Shown: positions 11,324-22,108 of the stretch, one piece after another
How positions within the stretch are numbered: position 1 is the first letter of the stretch
How the letters are laid out: each line of letters starts with the position of its first letter
Origin: Lagopus muta
Taxonomy: Eukaryota; Chordata; Aves; Galliformes; Phasianidae
Assembly: GCF_023343835.1 (NCBI RefSeq)
Contig: NC_064471.1
Location: 451,501-515,500 of the forward strand
DNA: 64,000 nt
Reading direction: 5' to 3'
Notes under the pieces: generated by a model
What the model was told of the DNA's origin: nothing
Database searches by the model: none
Seen by the model: the letters and a program-made list of their open reading frames with translations, nothing else
Position numbers and translations under genes: made by a program

Positions 11324-11648
11324 GCCTTCAGGACCACCGGAAGGAGGAAAATGCCATCAAGCGTTTCAGTGTTGTTGTCAGATCACGTACAACAGCCGGT
11401 GATGGTTTGCATGGGACTGATGGAACATAGAACGGACCTGCACCTCAGGACCTCATGCCTCCAGGCACATCATCGAGCACTGGCCCATATAAGAATATAG
11501 ACATCCACTAATCATTACTTGTCTTGAACATTACCAACACACGTCGTGATAAAATTGTATAAGCGTCGCGATATACCGGATCTCTGTATTAGGGAAAGCT
11601 TACCCTTTTGTTAACCTGATCATTGTTTCACGCAGTGAAGGGGTGGAG
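11324..11648 (+). other. LA1 3' untranslated region and polypurine tract
   Basis: No open frame of note and no env. The end, GAAGGGGTGGAG (11637-11648), is a purine-rich tract directly before the 3' LTR and should prime plus-strand synthesis. The same tract is seen inverted next to the LA2 and LA3 LTRs (17784 and 54706). Confidence 0.75.
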
Positions 11649-12006
11649 TGTATGGGAAGTGCTGAGTCACGGCCTGAACCTCTGATTGATCACCTGATGT
11701 GAGCAATGAGTCAGCCAGAGGAGCACAGGTGAAGGCAATTCACCTGTGCTGCTGGAAGGGGGGAAGCCAGGCTCCACCCCTCCTGGACCTATTTAAGAGC
11801 TGGCTACCAGAGGGGAAAGATCTCTTCTGGTGATCGTTTCTCTTGGTGTTTTCTGGTGAGCTTAACTGAAGGGTAAGCTCTTCTGCTTATTCTTTTTTGT
11901 GATTGTTGTTTACTTTGTCTAGTTCTCTTGATTGTATTGTGATTATAACTTTTTGATATCTTTTGATTATACCTTTATGTTGTGATTATAATATCTTGTT
12001 TATGCA
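11649..12006 (+). repeat. LA1 3' LTR
   Basis: 358 bases, the same length as the 5' LTR, starting TGTATGGG and ending TATGCA. It contains a perfect 12-base inverted repeat (11722-11733 and 11739-11750, spacer GGCAA) made of AGCACAGGTGAA and its complement, so each arm is an E-box. TGAGTCA sites are also present. Confidence 0.9.
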
Positions 12007-12011
12007 ATCCC

Positions 12012-12953
12012 GCACAACAGTGAAAGCATTGTGGATACATCATTCTAGATTTAAGAAGGTTCCTCCAACACAATGAGAACTGAAATCAGCTGGACCCTTA
12101 AAATTGTGAATCAAAGGACAGAAATGTGGGCTCTTGTAACTGTTAGAAATGTTGGTTTGGTGAGTGCAGCATTTGATGTAAATGCTTATGTGTCTTTTGT
12201 GTAAAACATTATATATCAATATTATTTGGTATGTATGCAAGCTAGGGATTTAAACTTTTCTCTTCTTGTTCCTGATGATTTTAACGCAAGAAATCAAGCT
12301 GTTTCAGGATTTGAGTCACTGTCCTGGTGGGTGATGATCAACAAGAATGTAGATGTGATTACAACTAAAGGTAGTTAACCCATGGAGGCTTACAAATTAT
12401 ACAAAGAGTGCAATAAAGAGAATTGCAGGACAGTTATATGCCACAAGTAGGGTAGCCTGAGAAAATAGGATCTCCTAAAATGTGATAAAGGAATGTATAT
12501 GTAACACTGGATACCCGTTGTTGCACCTTCATTCCAATAATATTGCTCTGGATGAAATAATAATGAAGGCATTGCAAGGGCTTGGTGCCACCCTTGTCAA
12601 TGAAGTGGCAGAAAAAAAATCAGGAATAGATACTTCTGTCACTGGATGGTTGGCGTTCTGGTTTGGTAAATGGAAAGAGGTGACTGTATCCACATTTACT
12701 TCTTTGATAGTAGCAGCAGGAGCCTTTATGGCCACTGGTTGCTGTGTTATCCCCTTTGTGGGGGGACTAGTAGAGTAATTAATAGAGAGAGCACTATTGA
12801 AGCAAGCACTAATGGAGCCATTACATTTGGATAAAATTATGGTATTAGAGGTGATGGGAGATAAAGAAAGTGGAGACGAGGGCGATGTCTATTGAAGTGA
12901 ACCTTAAAGAATTGCAGAAATCAACAATGTATAAAAAGAAAAAAGGGGGGAAT
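12012..12953 (+). pseudogene. GP1 integrase tail and env remnant lacking most of SU
   Basis: After the end of integrase (to ~12107), an env-like reading begins at a point where the start codon is lost. It gives a signal-peptide-like stretch and the first ~85 residues of a surface subunit. From about 12380 it goes straight into transmembrane-subunit sequence, a heptad region followed by a cysteine motif. The open piece 12482-12778 ends with FGKWKEVTVSTFTSLIVAAG and a membrane anchor (AFMATGCCVIPFVGG). Nearly all of SU is missing, exactly as in GP2. A polypurine tract AAAAAAGGGGGG lies just before the LTR. Confidence 0.7.
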
Positions 12954-13598
12954 TGTGGGAATCAAGTGTTGTTTCTGCATTGGAATTGTATAATATTTTT
13001 ATTTTATGATCTCTCCTATCATAGTTCTTTTTGGGAGTCCCTCTACTTAACTTGGGAAAGATCTCTGAAAAGTTTATCGTATAGACGAAACTTCCCAGGA
13101 ACGCCTATTCTGTATATATGTATATATGTGTATTTTGTCATTACACACTGCGAGAATATTCTGCACGAGAGCAAACCAGAGAACAAGCCATGGCATGCCC
13201 GAAGAAGCCCCTGACATCGGGAAGGCCTGACATCATCCCCCAGTGCTCTTTGTTTAACGATGATGACTTCAAAGAAAATCACCATATCAGTAGGACAAGG
13301 AGAGCACTGAGACATCTTGGAAACAACAGCATGACTACTGACTGGCACCAGATAACAAATAAATTAACAAGTAAATAGCAAATGTAAACCTTCTGATAAG
13401 ATTGTGAACCTGGAGTACCCAGCCAGTGGGGAAACAGGGGAGGGGGGAGGCAAGGGGGAGAAAACAGGTTATAAAGGCTGTCATGTTGTGTCCATAGGCG
13501 TGCTCCTACTTGTGGGGCGCCTGCCATTGCAATCGTGAATAAATTCTGCTTTTATCAGAGATACCGTCCTGACAAAATTACTTGGGTTATTTCCAACA
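12954..13598 (+). repeat. GP1 3' LTR (complete, 645 bp)
   Basis: Starts TGTGGGAATC right after the polypurine tract and ends TTCCAACA. TATA-like TTATAAAGG lies near 13470 and AATAAA near 13539. The last ~435 bases match the truncated 5' LTR closely. It is followed by EN1 gag sequence. Confidence 0.9.
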
Positions 13599-13599
13599 T

Positions 13600-14138
13600 T
13601 AGGGGGCTTCCAGAATCGTTAAAACACCTATAGGTATTCAGCTGCAAGGAAAAATACAGGCAATGCCTCAGGGAGAGAGAGCCTGGCCACTGCTAGAAGG
13701 AACTGTAGCCCCCAACCATCTGCAGTCAGGAAACAAAGCATGGTCATGGGGAGAAGTTGCCCAAGAGTTAATTATGAAAGGAAATATGGGCCAATGGTTT
13801 CTTCCTCCACTAAACTTGAGCCAAGAGAAGTAAGAGTTGCAGCAGTCAGCCTTGCCCCCAGGCCTCCTAGCCCAAAACTCAGTGGGACTGGAAGGGTCTC
13901 ACTGTCAGTAAAGATAGGTAGGCGAAATATTGATCATGAATGTAATTGTCTCTGGATACTGGGCTGGCAAAAGGGTGTTCCACGAGATTTGATGAATGGA
14001 TTACCCACTGTCAGCTTAAAGAAATTAGTTAACTGGTGGCCAGAACAAAAGCTCCAGAATCTTGAGGAAAGCAAAAACCCAGGTCCTAGGGTCTCTCCCA
14101 GGGAACCTGAACGGCTATCCAAGCCATTACAAAACTGA
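13600..14138 (+). pseudogene. EN1 gag C-terminal fragment (ENS-1/Soprano-like)
   Basis: Base and protein similarity to the last ~175 codons of the EN2 gag (36303-36832). Shared motifs include LAPRPPSPKL, an IDHxxN stretch, LGWxxGxPR and LVNWWPEQKL. The upstream two thirds of gag are absent because the GP1 3' LTR abuts here. A frame from 13740 is open to 14138. The fragment is not expected to make a functional product. Confidence 0.8.
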
Positions 14139-15399
14139 TGTCTTCTCCCCTCCCAAGTGAGCGGGGTGGGGGCGGTGAAGGGTGGATGCATGAGAAAGCT
14201 CACAACAAAGGGAAGCAAGATCCTTGATTTAACACCTTTTGCTAAAGGCCTCACCACTCTTGCCAGTTATCCCTGTGAGTCACGATCCAGTGGCTGATAA
14301 GCCAGGGAAGCACTCTTACCTCCCTGGCCAGACTGTGTCCATTGACTCACCTAACCTGAGGCCAGTTTCCCTAAACTTAATGGAATCCCTAACCAAATAT
14401 CTTGGAAGGCTAAAGACACCCCGAAAAACGAATATGAAATCAACACTTGCTGGATTGTTCCCTCATTTTTTAACCGTATTAACAAAGTCCAAAAAGGGCA
14501 AGTCGGTGTCTTGTTTTATTTCACATAAGATCCCCGTGGGACCTTGACAGAACACAAAAAGGCTAATAGCTGATTTTAACCATTTGTGTTTTGTGACAGA
14601 AATACTGAAGATTTGATCATACTAGAACACTGAATGTACCTCTTGATTACATTTTTTGGTTGCAATAGTGTTATGTTTTGTGTTGTTATGGGTATGGGTG
14701 ATGACTGGTATCAGTCCTTGGATCTGTTAAACTTCAGGACTGAGTTCAGGGTTTTTTACAGGTCATCCTGGCTTACTGGTACTCCCTGCACGGTGATAGC
14801 ATTTATTTTGACCCTTTCTTTCACCCCTTTTTTACCAAACTGATTATGATTTGCATGTAACTCCTCCACAGTGTTTCCAAATTCCTAACAAACTGGGAAA
14901 TGAATCAAGGGACCCATCTAATATCTATTAGATGTGGTCACAAAAGAAATCTATCAGAAAGCCTTTTGCACTGACGCTTTTCAGTGTCACACCAGTCTAG
15001 GAGTTCCATCCAAAACATGGTTGTTGGAAAGTGCCTAAGTTTCAATAAGAGTGGTGTATGTTTCTGGGATTACCCCTTTTTTAAGGTTTGTACTGTGGAG
15101 GTATCGTGCACACACCATCCTGTGAAAAGTTCTGTGGACTGTAACAATACTTGAATTTGCCAAACTAATATTTATATCTCTCAGCATTTGAATTGCTTTG
15201 GAAATGCTCAAGTATAAAGTTCTCGAGACACTAAATCATCTTAGGAAACATTACATGTCAAGTCCACATATTGTCAAATTAGACTAGATACACTTTTAGT
15301 GAATTAACTGAAGTGTAATATTGTATGGCTATTCATAAACACCACAACCTCTACTGAAGAATTCCCATCTGGATCCTGGCTTACACTGGGAGTTCCTGG
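14139..15399 (+). other. EN1 region between gag and env remnant
   Basis: Partly alignable to 36833-37280 of EN2 (shared GAGCGGGGTGGGGGCGGTGAAGG-type block near 14155). Contains no convincing pol: only short frames of about 100 codons or fewer. I read it as decayed retroviral sequence and assign no function. Confidence 0.5.
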
Positions 15400-15945
15400 G
15401 TTGGGAAAGCAGCTGACACAAATACCTCTGTTTGTTTTACTTATTTGTTTATTAATATTGGTTATTGTTAAATGTATGGTCATTGCTAAATGTATGGTTG
15501 TCTCTTTTTACTTTCCACCTTTAATTCATCATGTAACATTTGTGTCACCACTCCTGAGGTATCACCGAGTGGTGTCTGTGGAAAACTGAATGATTCTCAT
15601 TGTTGTCTAAAGATTGATTGTAATGGTAAAGTTGTTAAACAAATTGCCCAGGGTATATGGAAAATAGCCCATGTTCCTGTCCAAAACTGGAAAAGCCTGG
15701 ATGTTGATTTCTTTTCCTGGCTTCCAGGTGGCCCATGGGTCAAAACATATCCTGTTTTATGTACTGTGTGTTGTTGCAACTCTTATGTTTGTACCTTGCA
15801 TGATTCCATGTTTTATTCAACTTATACAACGTGTTGTATCCTCCATGTACTTTGTAACCACTTCAACTGATGATGGACAAGTCCAACAGATCAGGGCAAC
15901 ATTTGTAACCAAGCCCAAGAAATTTTTTGTAGTAATTGTGTAACG
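15400..15945 (+). pseudogene. EN1 env remnant with transmembrane anchor
   Basis: Begins with a hydrophobic signal-like run and a short cysteine-containing segment (SSCNICVTTPEVSPSGVCGK). It reaches a TM-subunit stretch FFSWLPGGPWVK, then in another frame a membrane anchor ILFYVLCVVATLMFVPCMIPC and a tail. One frameshift separates the two parts. EN2 has a shorter in-frame version (37291-37518) lacking about 170 bases in the middle. Gammaretrovirus-type Env layout is inferred from the anchor and its position before the LTR. Confidence 0.6.
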
Positions 15946-16076
15946 TTTATCTTCCCCTTCTCCCCCACCTCCTTCCCCCCCTGCTTCTTTGCTGTCTTTT
16001 TATTTTCTGCCTTTTCCTCACCACCGTGGAGGGTCACTTATGTTTTATTTCAAGCAATCTTTGAGCCACGGGGTGG

Positions 16077-16977
16077 TGTGAGAATCCTTCTTTGTTTTTT
16101 TTTTTGTTTTTTTTTTTTTGGCTCAAAGCTTGCTTCCTGAGGTTTTTCTTGTGATAAGACTCTGAGTGACTTGTCAAGGAGGCAAGTGATGGGTGCTAAC
16201 TGTGTCACAATCGATATCGCTTTGGGAACATTTGCAAGCCCCTTCCCCCCCCAGAGCTGCTTGCTCTGTAGAAGAGCGAAAAAGAGTGCTCAGGAGTGTT
16301 CACTGGAAGATCTGGCCTGTGGCCAAACTGCTCCAGCTCGGTATGGGAGGCTGGGGGATGATACCATTGTATCTTGTGAAGGCAAGATACAAGTTGGTGC
16401 CTCCCTGCTTCCTCTTATCTGCTGGCAAGGCCAGAAAGATAAGAACAAAGGAGTTTCTGCTGAGATCCCAGAGCCAGAAGCTGCCACCGCAAGGAGAACT
16501 GACTCAACCACCTTGGGTTTGAGCTGTCACTCAAAGGAGAGCTGACTCGACCACTTTGGATTTGAGCTGTCACTCCAAAGATAGCTGACTCAACCACTTT
16601 GAAGGATTGAAAAGGGGCCATCATCACCATGGTCATTGTCATTGTCAACAGAACAACTCTGCCTGATGACCCACCGCTACTGAAGGTAAAAGACGGAACT
16701 ACGAACCTCGAACCTCGCTGGATCCATGATGGTGACTATGTCCCTCTTGCTGCCTATCAAGGCTCCTTGCCTCTTCTTTCCTATCTTTTCTATCGCCCTC
16801 CTTCCCTTCCCCATTACCTTACTCATAATAGTGTCCGTCCTCCCCTTCCCCATTTCCCTGATTAAGATTTGTAATAAACTGGTCGGACCAACATTTGAAC
16901 CGTTGCTTCTTAATCTCACGCCGGGTATATAGATAATAAAAGAACCTCCTCTCCCTCCTAGAAATTGGAGCGAGACA
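16077..16977 (+). repeat. EN1 3' LTR (901 bp, diverged subtype)
   Basis: Starts TGTGAGAATC after a purine-rich GGGGTGG tract and ends GAGACA. The last ~250 bases match the EN2 LTRs (TTTTCTATCGCCCTCC, AATAAACTGG with the polyadenylation signal at 16873-16878, CACGCCGGGTATA). U3 differs strongly from EN2 and includes CAAAG...GCTGACTC repeats. The U3 recurs inverted at 29009-29348. Confidence 0.8.
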
Positions 16978-17457
16978 AATGGATTGTTAAAAATTATGCT
17001 GAAAGCAATGGGTGGCAGAACATTTAAGCACTGGGAGAAGCATTTGGTAGAAGCCACCTGGTTAGTCAATGCCAGAGGATATATCAATCGAGATGGTCCT
17101 ACCAAATACAGCTTCCTACATACTGTAGTGTTAGATAAAGTCCCCGTTGTACATGTAAAGAGCAGGTTGGGAAAGGCAGTTTGGGTTCTTCCACCTTCTG
17201 GAAAGGGCAAACCTTTCCATGGTGCTGTTTTTGCCCAGGGACCAGGATCCACTTGGTGGGTAATGCAGAAAAACGGGAATGTTCAGTGTGTACCACAAGG
17301 AATCTTGATGCTGGGGGAGTGCAGTTAGTAATTCTAGGTATATATATGTATACACATGTGTGTGTAATGCATTTTAATCATTGTTTGTTTGTATATATAT
17401 ATATATATATATATTAAGCACGATGTAGTGATGTAGAATAAGGGGTGGAATGTCATG
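16978..17457 (+). pseudogene. LK2: end of integrase, polypurine tract and LTR stub
   Basis: 115 codons (16984-17328) match the last part of LK1 integrase (28045-28402), with shared FKHWEKHLxEATWLVN and KAVWVLPxSGKGKP. The EN1 LTR ends exactly at its left edge, so EN1 probably inserted into this LK copy. A (TA)n run at 17393-17415 and AATAAGGGGTGGAA precede TGTCATG (17451-17457), the first seven LTR bases, after which LA2 begins. Confidence 0.8.
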
Positions 17458-17783
17458 TGTATAATCAATAGATATCAAGATGTTATAATCACAATACAAT
17501 CAAGAGAGTTAGACAAAGTAGACAACGATCACAAAAAGAGAATAGGTGGAAGAGCTTACCTGTCGGCTAAGCTCACCACAAAACACCAAGAGAGGTGATC
17601 TCCAGAAGAGATCCTTCCCCTCTGGTAGCCAGCCCTTAAATAGGTCTAGGAGGGGTGGAGCCTGGATCCACCCCTTCCAGCAGCACAGGTGAATTGCCTT
17701 CACCTGTGCTCCTCTGGCTGACTCATTGCTCACATCAGGTGATCAATCAGAGGTTCAGGTCTTGACTCAGCAGTTCCCATACA
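17458..17783 (-). repeat. LA2 3' LTR (326 bp)
   Basis: Same family as the LA1 LTRs, about 30 bases shorter, with the TGAGTCA and E-box inverted-repeat region present. The polypurine tract lies at 17784-17795 (inverted). Confidence 0.9.
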
Positions 17784-18116
17784 CTCCACCCCTTCACTGC
17801 GTGAAACAATGATCAGGTTAACTAAAGGGTAAGCTTACCCTAATACAGAGATCCGGTATATCGCGACGCTTATACAATTTTATCACGACGTGTGTTGGTA
17901 CAATTCAAGACGAGTGATGATCAGTGGAATTCCATACTCTTCTATGGGCCAGTGCTCGATGATGTGCCTGGAGGCATGAGGTCCTGAGGTGCAGGTCCGT
18001 TCTATGTTCCATCAGTCCCATGCAAACCATCACCGGCTGTTGTACGTGATCTGACAGCAACACTGGAACACTTGATGGCATTTTGTTCCTTCCGGTGGTC
18101 CTGAAGGCTCACAGAC

Positions 18117-19256
18117 TCACGGGGAGTAATACAGATGTTTTACAGGTACCAGGAGGGGAAGGTCTGCTCTCAAGGGCAAGATACAGGCCGTATTTTTATC
18201 TTGGGTCAACACTTCCGCTTGTACTGGGGCACGTCCTGGCCGCCTGTACCATACCTTTTGGCCGGATATCTGCGGCTGCATAACAATATCAGGCACCAAA
18301 GGTGTCCTGATCTGCCACAGGGACACGATGGGGGTCCCTTTAGCGATAAAGATCGGAGTGTTGACCACAATATCAGTAGGCCATATACCTATTATTGTAG
18401 GGACTACTGAGCCTCCCACCTCCAATAGTCTCCCCCAAGGTGCAAGTAGGCCACACCACTTGGGTCCTACCTGCACCTTCCAGGGCCATTTTATTTTATG
18501 GGTACCCGGCTCTAAATTCTCAGGGGCAGGGAGCAGAAGATTATTTTCGTTACCAATCTGGGGTCTTACCTGATGATCAGTGCCCGTAATTTGGATCCTA
18601 AGCGGGGTGGCCCATGTCATCTGCAACATTCTCAGGGCACTGGGTCTGCCGTCTCGAGGTCTTTCATTCAGGTCCTGCAGGGTTTCATACAGTCTTTTTG
18701 TCCACCCCTGCAGGGACTGGGAGTCAGTTTTCAGGGCAGCCTTAAGAATACCATTATAACGTTCAATAAGGCCTGCCCCCATTGGATCATATGGTAGGTG
18801 GAATTGCCATTCGATGTTATTTTCTTCTGCCCAGCGCTGTATCATTGCACCAGTAAAATGAGTCCCTTGGTCGCTCTCGATGACTTGAGGTGCCCCATAG
18901 GCAGACATCAGTTTAGTGAGTGCTTTGATGGTATATGCCTGGTTTGCTTTCAGTAATGGATAGGCCTGCAGTAGCCCACTTGCAGTGTCGACACAGGTCA
19001 GGGCGTATCTTGCCCCTTCGGAACGAGGAAGGGGCCGGATGTAATCGACCTGCCATCGCTGGAGAGGATTGTGTCCCGTAGCAAGATGGGCTGTTGTTTT
19101 GGGCAACGACCTCGGTCTCATCTTGTAGCAAGCATCGCAATCCTGGCGTGCCTGGACGATATCAGATAGTTGTATAGGCAGTCCCCATGCTTTAGCAGCT
19201 GCCCACATTGTCTTTTGTCCAGCATGCCATAGCTTCTGATGTAACCAGCGGGCCAT
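18117..19256 (-). CDS. LA2 integrase plus C-terminal domain, intact frame
   Basis: 379 residues without a stop. Zinc-binding region near the N terminus (WLHQKLWHAG ... CDAC). Catalytic core with WQVDYIRPLP, ESDQGTHF and LIERYNG; the second Asp and the Glu are separated by exactly 35 residues. The frame then continues without interruption into the ~170-residue C-terminal domain seen separately in LA1 (KWCGLLAPWGRLLE ... IAKGTPIVSL). This is the best-preserved integrase of the LA family here. The upstream RNase H has been deleted, so it would need another frame for expression. Confidence 0.85.
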   Translation of the reverse strand: MARWLHQKLWHAGQKTMWAAAKAWGLPIQLSDIVQARQDCDACYKMRPRSLPKTTAHLATGHNPLQRWQVDYIRPLPRSEGARYALTCVDTASGLLQAYPLLKANQAYTIKALTKLMSAYGAPQVIESDQGTHFTGAMIQRWAEENNIEWQFHLPYDPMGAGLIERYNGILKAALKTDSQSLQGWTKRLYETLQDLNERPRDGRPSALRMLQMTWATPLRIQITGTDHQVRPQIGNENNLLLPAPENLEPGTHKIKWPWKVQVGPKWCGLLAPWGRLLEVGGSVVPTIIGIWPTDIVVNTPIFIAKGTPIVSLWQIRTPLVPDIVMQPQISGQKVWYRRPGRAPVQAEVLTQDKNTACILPLRADLPLLVPVKHLYYSP

Positions 19257-19315
19257 GTTCTCAGATGGTGAATTCTCAATCCATCAAACTCGGGCCAGCG
19301 TGTCGGCTTCATCAT

Positions 19316-20122
19316 TTACCGGTAACTGTAGGGGCTGATGACAAGAAACACTTGCAGCTGCTTTGATGTTGTAGGGACTGGGAAGTCCTGAACCTTATCT
19401 ATGACAGCACTGGGTAGCACTTTGGTCTTTCCTGACCAAAACACCCCCAGGAATTTTACGGACAGGCCTGGACCTTGCACCTTTTGGGGATTTATAGCCC
19501 ATTCCCTCTGTTGTAAATAGGCGGTTAATGAATCTGCTGCCTGTCCTACTGCCTCCAGTGAGTCGGATGCCAACAGGAGATCATCAATATTATGACATAG
19601 GTTATCATCATCAGGTTTTGTCCAATCAGCCAGGTCACGCGCCACTAGATTGTGACAATACGTTGGTGAATGCACGTACCCCTGCGGCAGGACCTGAAAG
19701 GTCCACTGCTTGCCTCCCCACGTCAATGCAAACTGATCTTGCGCTTCCTCAGCAATTGGGATACTGAAGAATGCATTTGCTAGATCTAGGACACAATGAT
19801 AGGTTTTTATCTCCCGACTCAATGTGTCCATTAGGGAGGAAACATTGGGTACGGCCGCATGAATAGGTGGCGTGACCTTATTTAATTCTCTGTAATCTAC
19901 TGTCATCCTCCATGTGCCATCCGACTTTCGCACTGGCCATATGGGGGAGTTATACGGGCTGTGTGCAGGTCTTATAATGCCCACTTGTTCTAACTCCTGC
20001 ACCGTTCTCGATATTTCATCTTGCCCACCCGGGAGTCTATACTGACTAACATTAGTAATCCGGCACGGTTTCAGCAGGCAAACAGGCTCATGTTTCGCAT
20101 GGCCTCTTAATATCGCCTGCAC
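19316..20122 (-). pseudogene. LA2 reverse transcriptase, truncated by deletion of RNase H
   Basis: 268 residues with fingers and palm (TVDYRELNKVTPP, LPQGYVHSPT) and the catalytic region reading NIDDLLLAS, so the first position of Y-x-DD is Asn. After TTSKQLQ the sequence jumps about 1 kb, relative to LA1, to the last bases of RNase H in another frame (FLVISPYSYR, then stop). The connection domain and nearly all of RNase H are gone. Confidence 0.85.
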
Positions 20123-20146
20123 CAGCTGGATACTGATACATCTTTG

Positions 20147-20503
20147 TCAAAGTCTGAACTCTCCCACAGTTGTTTGGAGAGCCAGACCCCATAGAATATC
20201 TATGCCCAGGATGTATTCTTGGACTGGGGCAATAGACGCCTTGTACTCCCGGGGTGGGAGACGCCCAACCCCCAATTTTAACCATGTTTGGGTGACAGGA
20301 ATAGTCTGTCCCCCAAAACCACCAGTCATCACTCTGTCCCCATCAAATTTTCCCGGATCTCCATAGATAACTGATGTTTCTGCTCCCATGTCTACCAATG
20401 CCACCACTCTCTGAATATTTTTTTGGGACCAATAAATCGTTAATTCTACATAGGGCCTCCGGTCCCGTCTGAAGGCCCTACGGGGACTAACATCCCTTGT
20501 CAC
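20147..20503 (-). CDS. LA2 aspartic protease with DMGA motif
   Basis: 118 residues, collinear with the LA1 protease, including VDMGAETSV at the active site, GFGGQTIPV in the flap region and ILGIDILWG. The same TGA ends it before RT as in LA1. The shared Met and shared TGA mark LA1 and LA2 as one subfamily, distinct from LA3. Confidence 0.8.
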   Translation of the reverse strand: MTRDVSPRRAFRRDRRPYVELTIYWSQKNIQRVVALVDMGAETSVIYGDPGKFDGDRVMTGGFGGQTIPVTQTWLKLGVGRLPPREYKASIAPVQEYILGIDILWGLALQTTVGEFRL

Positions 20504-22067
20504 TCCATGAATTGTGCTAGGGCCAATTCTTTTGCTTCCGATGGCTCAGGCATTGTGGCCCGAGACACCTGAGGTGGCTTCTTTTTCCTATTTGGAATAA
20601 TAAAATCCAGGTTCCACTTTGTTGTTGGAACCCTCTCTATAGCTCTTACCCTTGATTTCTTAGGGTAGCTCTGGTATTTTTGATTGTCCTTTAGTTGCCT
20701 CCAGAGCTGGAGAAGGACATGGATGGGCTGGCGGTCAATCTTAGCAAATTGGACCACAGCCCAAATTAAATCATTAAACATTTGTTTTCGGGATACCCTT
20801 ATGGGTCCCAATGGAGGAGCTCGAGTAGCCGGCATTTTGGCTTTATTTACCGGCAGGACCTCTGCTTCCTCCAAAAACCGAATATTGCGCCTAGTCCGCA
20901 GGCGTTCTGTTTCTCCCAAGTCGGCAACTAACCGGGCAGCCTGCTGGACTACGGCTTCTGATGCTACAAGGGGATTTAATATGGAGACTAGGGTGCCGTT
21001 CAGATGGGAGGGAGCTTGCTGTAAAATTAAATCTCTCATCCCTGCTGAAAATTTAACCATATCAGGGCCATCAAATGTATCTTCATAGATAGACTCTCTT
21101 ACACCCAGTTCGCGGATATAGTTCTGAAGGTCCTCCATGGAGGACCACATGCCTGTATGTAAAGGTATGTCTGATTTATTCGGCCATACCATACGGCAGG
21201 CCGCCATTAACCATTCTAGTATGGAATGGTTTTCATCACGATATTGATTACCTACGTATAACCTCTGTCTGAGAGCAGGATGGACGGTCATGGTGGCCAA
21301 CTTAGCTATTTCTGGGCCATTCACCAAGACACTTTCTGCCCCAGAATCCCATAGTCTCAATAACCAGCCGGCACACTTTCTCTAGGCTTCTGCCGAAATC
21401 GTTGTACTAGGTCCATCAAGTCTGTTGCCGTGTATGGCCGAGCTGTAACATGTAAATGAGTCCGGGCAGGGGGCCATTGAACAGGCGGCACCCCTGCTGG
21501 TCTGTCCTGTACTTTTTTTGTTTTCTGGGTTACAACAGGACGGACTTCCAGTGGATCAGTCATAATTGGACATTCAAGGTCTGATCTAGATTTCTTGTTC
21601 TCCTGATCAACGAAGTCTGTTCATTCAGGAGTCTGGTCATCATTTATTGAAATGCTATGAATTTGGCCTACGGGAAGATGTAGAATTGGCTTCTTCCCTG
21701 TTAAAATGCCAAGTTCGTGCTCCAGCTTCTCAATGCGGTCTTTCAAAAGCTGATTTCCAGTTTCTAAAGTATAATTTCTTATATCCGCATGATTTAAGGC
21801 ACTTAATAACGGCCGTGCCACCATGGAGGCAGCCAGATGTCTTTCTTTAGTAATGAGGACATCCTTGCTAAGTCCTTGAAATTAGTCCGCCATACCATAT
21901 GGGGAGATATAGCCCATAACGCGTAAGGGACCCCATTTTTCAATGATAGCAGCTAACTCATAATAGGGTGATTCCTCAAATCCTGGGATCTGCCCTAGAA
22001 TCATTTTCTCTAGAGGAGTATTGTTCGACCCCTTGACCCATTTATATAAACTCCATAGAAAAGACAT
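20500..22067 (-). pseudogene. LA2 Gag, broken by frameshifts
   Basis: The longest piece (20500-21360, 286 residues) is collinear with LA1 Gag. Further N-terminal pieces lie at 21357-21563, 21621-21824 and 21882-22067, the last starting MSFLWSLYKWVKG near the primer site. A coiled-coil-like stretch (LLKDRIEKLEHELGILTG) in the second piece is present here but deleted from LA1. Together they show a Gag of roughly 480 residues with no zinc knuckle. Confidence 0.75.
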
Positions 22068-22088
22068 GATGTTAATTTTAGTGTATTT

Positions 22089-22106
22089 GGCCTGCCTGGC
22101 TCACCA
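22089..22106 (-). other. LA2 primer-binding site, tRNA-Arg-like
   Basis: Minus strand reads TGGTGAGCCAGGCAGG, one base different from LA1, two bases from the LTR end. Confidence 0.6.
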
Positions 22107-22108
22107 AG

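Larger units (their letters stand above)
6270..12006 (+). mobile_element. LA1: near-complete env-less class III-like provirus
   Basis: Two 358-base LTRs (6270-6627, 11649-12006) flank gag, protease, RT, RNase H, integrase and a C-terminal domain. The flanking five bases are ATTCC (6265-6269) and ATCCC (12007-12011), a target duplication with one change, and the interrupted GP1 sequence resumes on the other side. No env is present. RT and integrase style (TVDYRELNKVTPPIHAAVPN, YIDD) resembles ERV-L/class III elements. Pol carries single stops at 8699-8701, 10424-10426 and 10799-10801, plus a TGA between protease and RT. Confidence 0.9.
505..13598 (+). mobile_element. GP1: degraded gammaretrovirus-like provirus (tRNA-Pro primer site)
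   Basis: Order seen: U3-truncated 5' LTR (505-938), tRNA-Pro primer site, long leader, broken gag, broken protease/RT/RNase H/integrase, an env remnant, a polypurine tract and a full 3' LTR (12954-13598). The provirus is split by LA1 at 6270-12006. All genes carry many stops and frameshifts, so this is an old copy. The 5' LTR lacks roughly 200 bases at its start. Flanks are EN-family sequence on both sides but in opposite orientations, so no clean target duplication is visible. Confidence 0.8.

Noticed and set aside
17393..17415. (TA)n run as a regulatory element
   Set aside because: A simple repeat in the LK 3' untranslated region; the corresponding place in LK1 is a shorter, irregular version.
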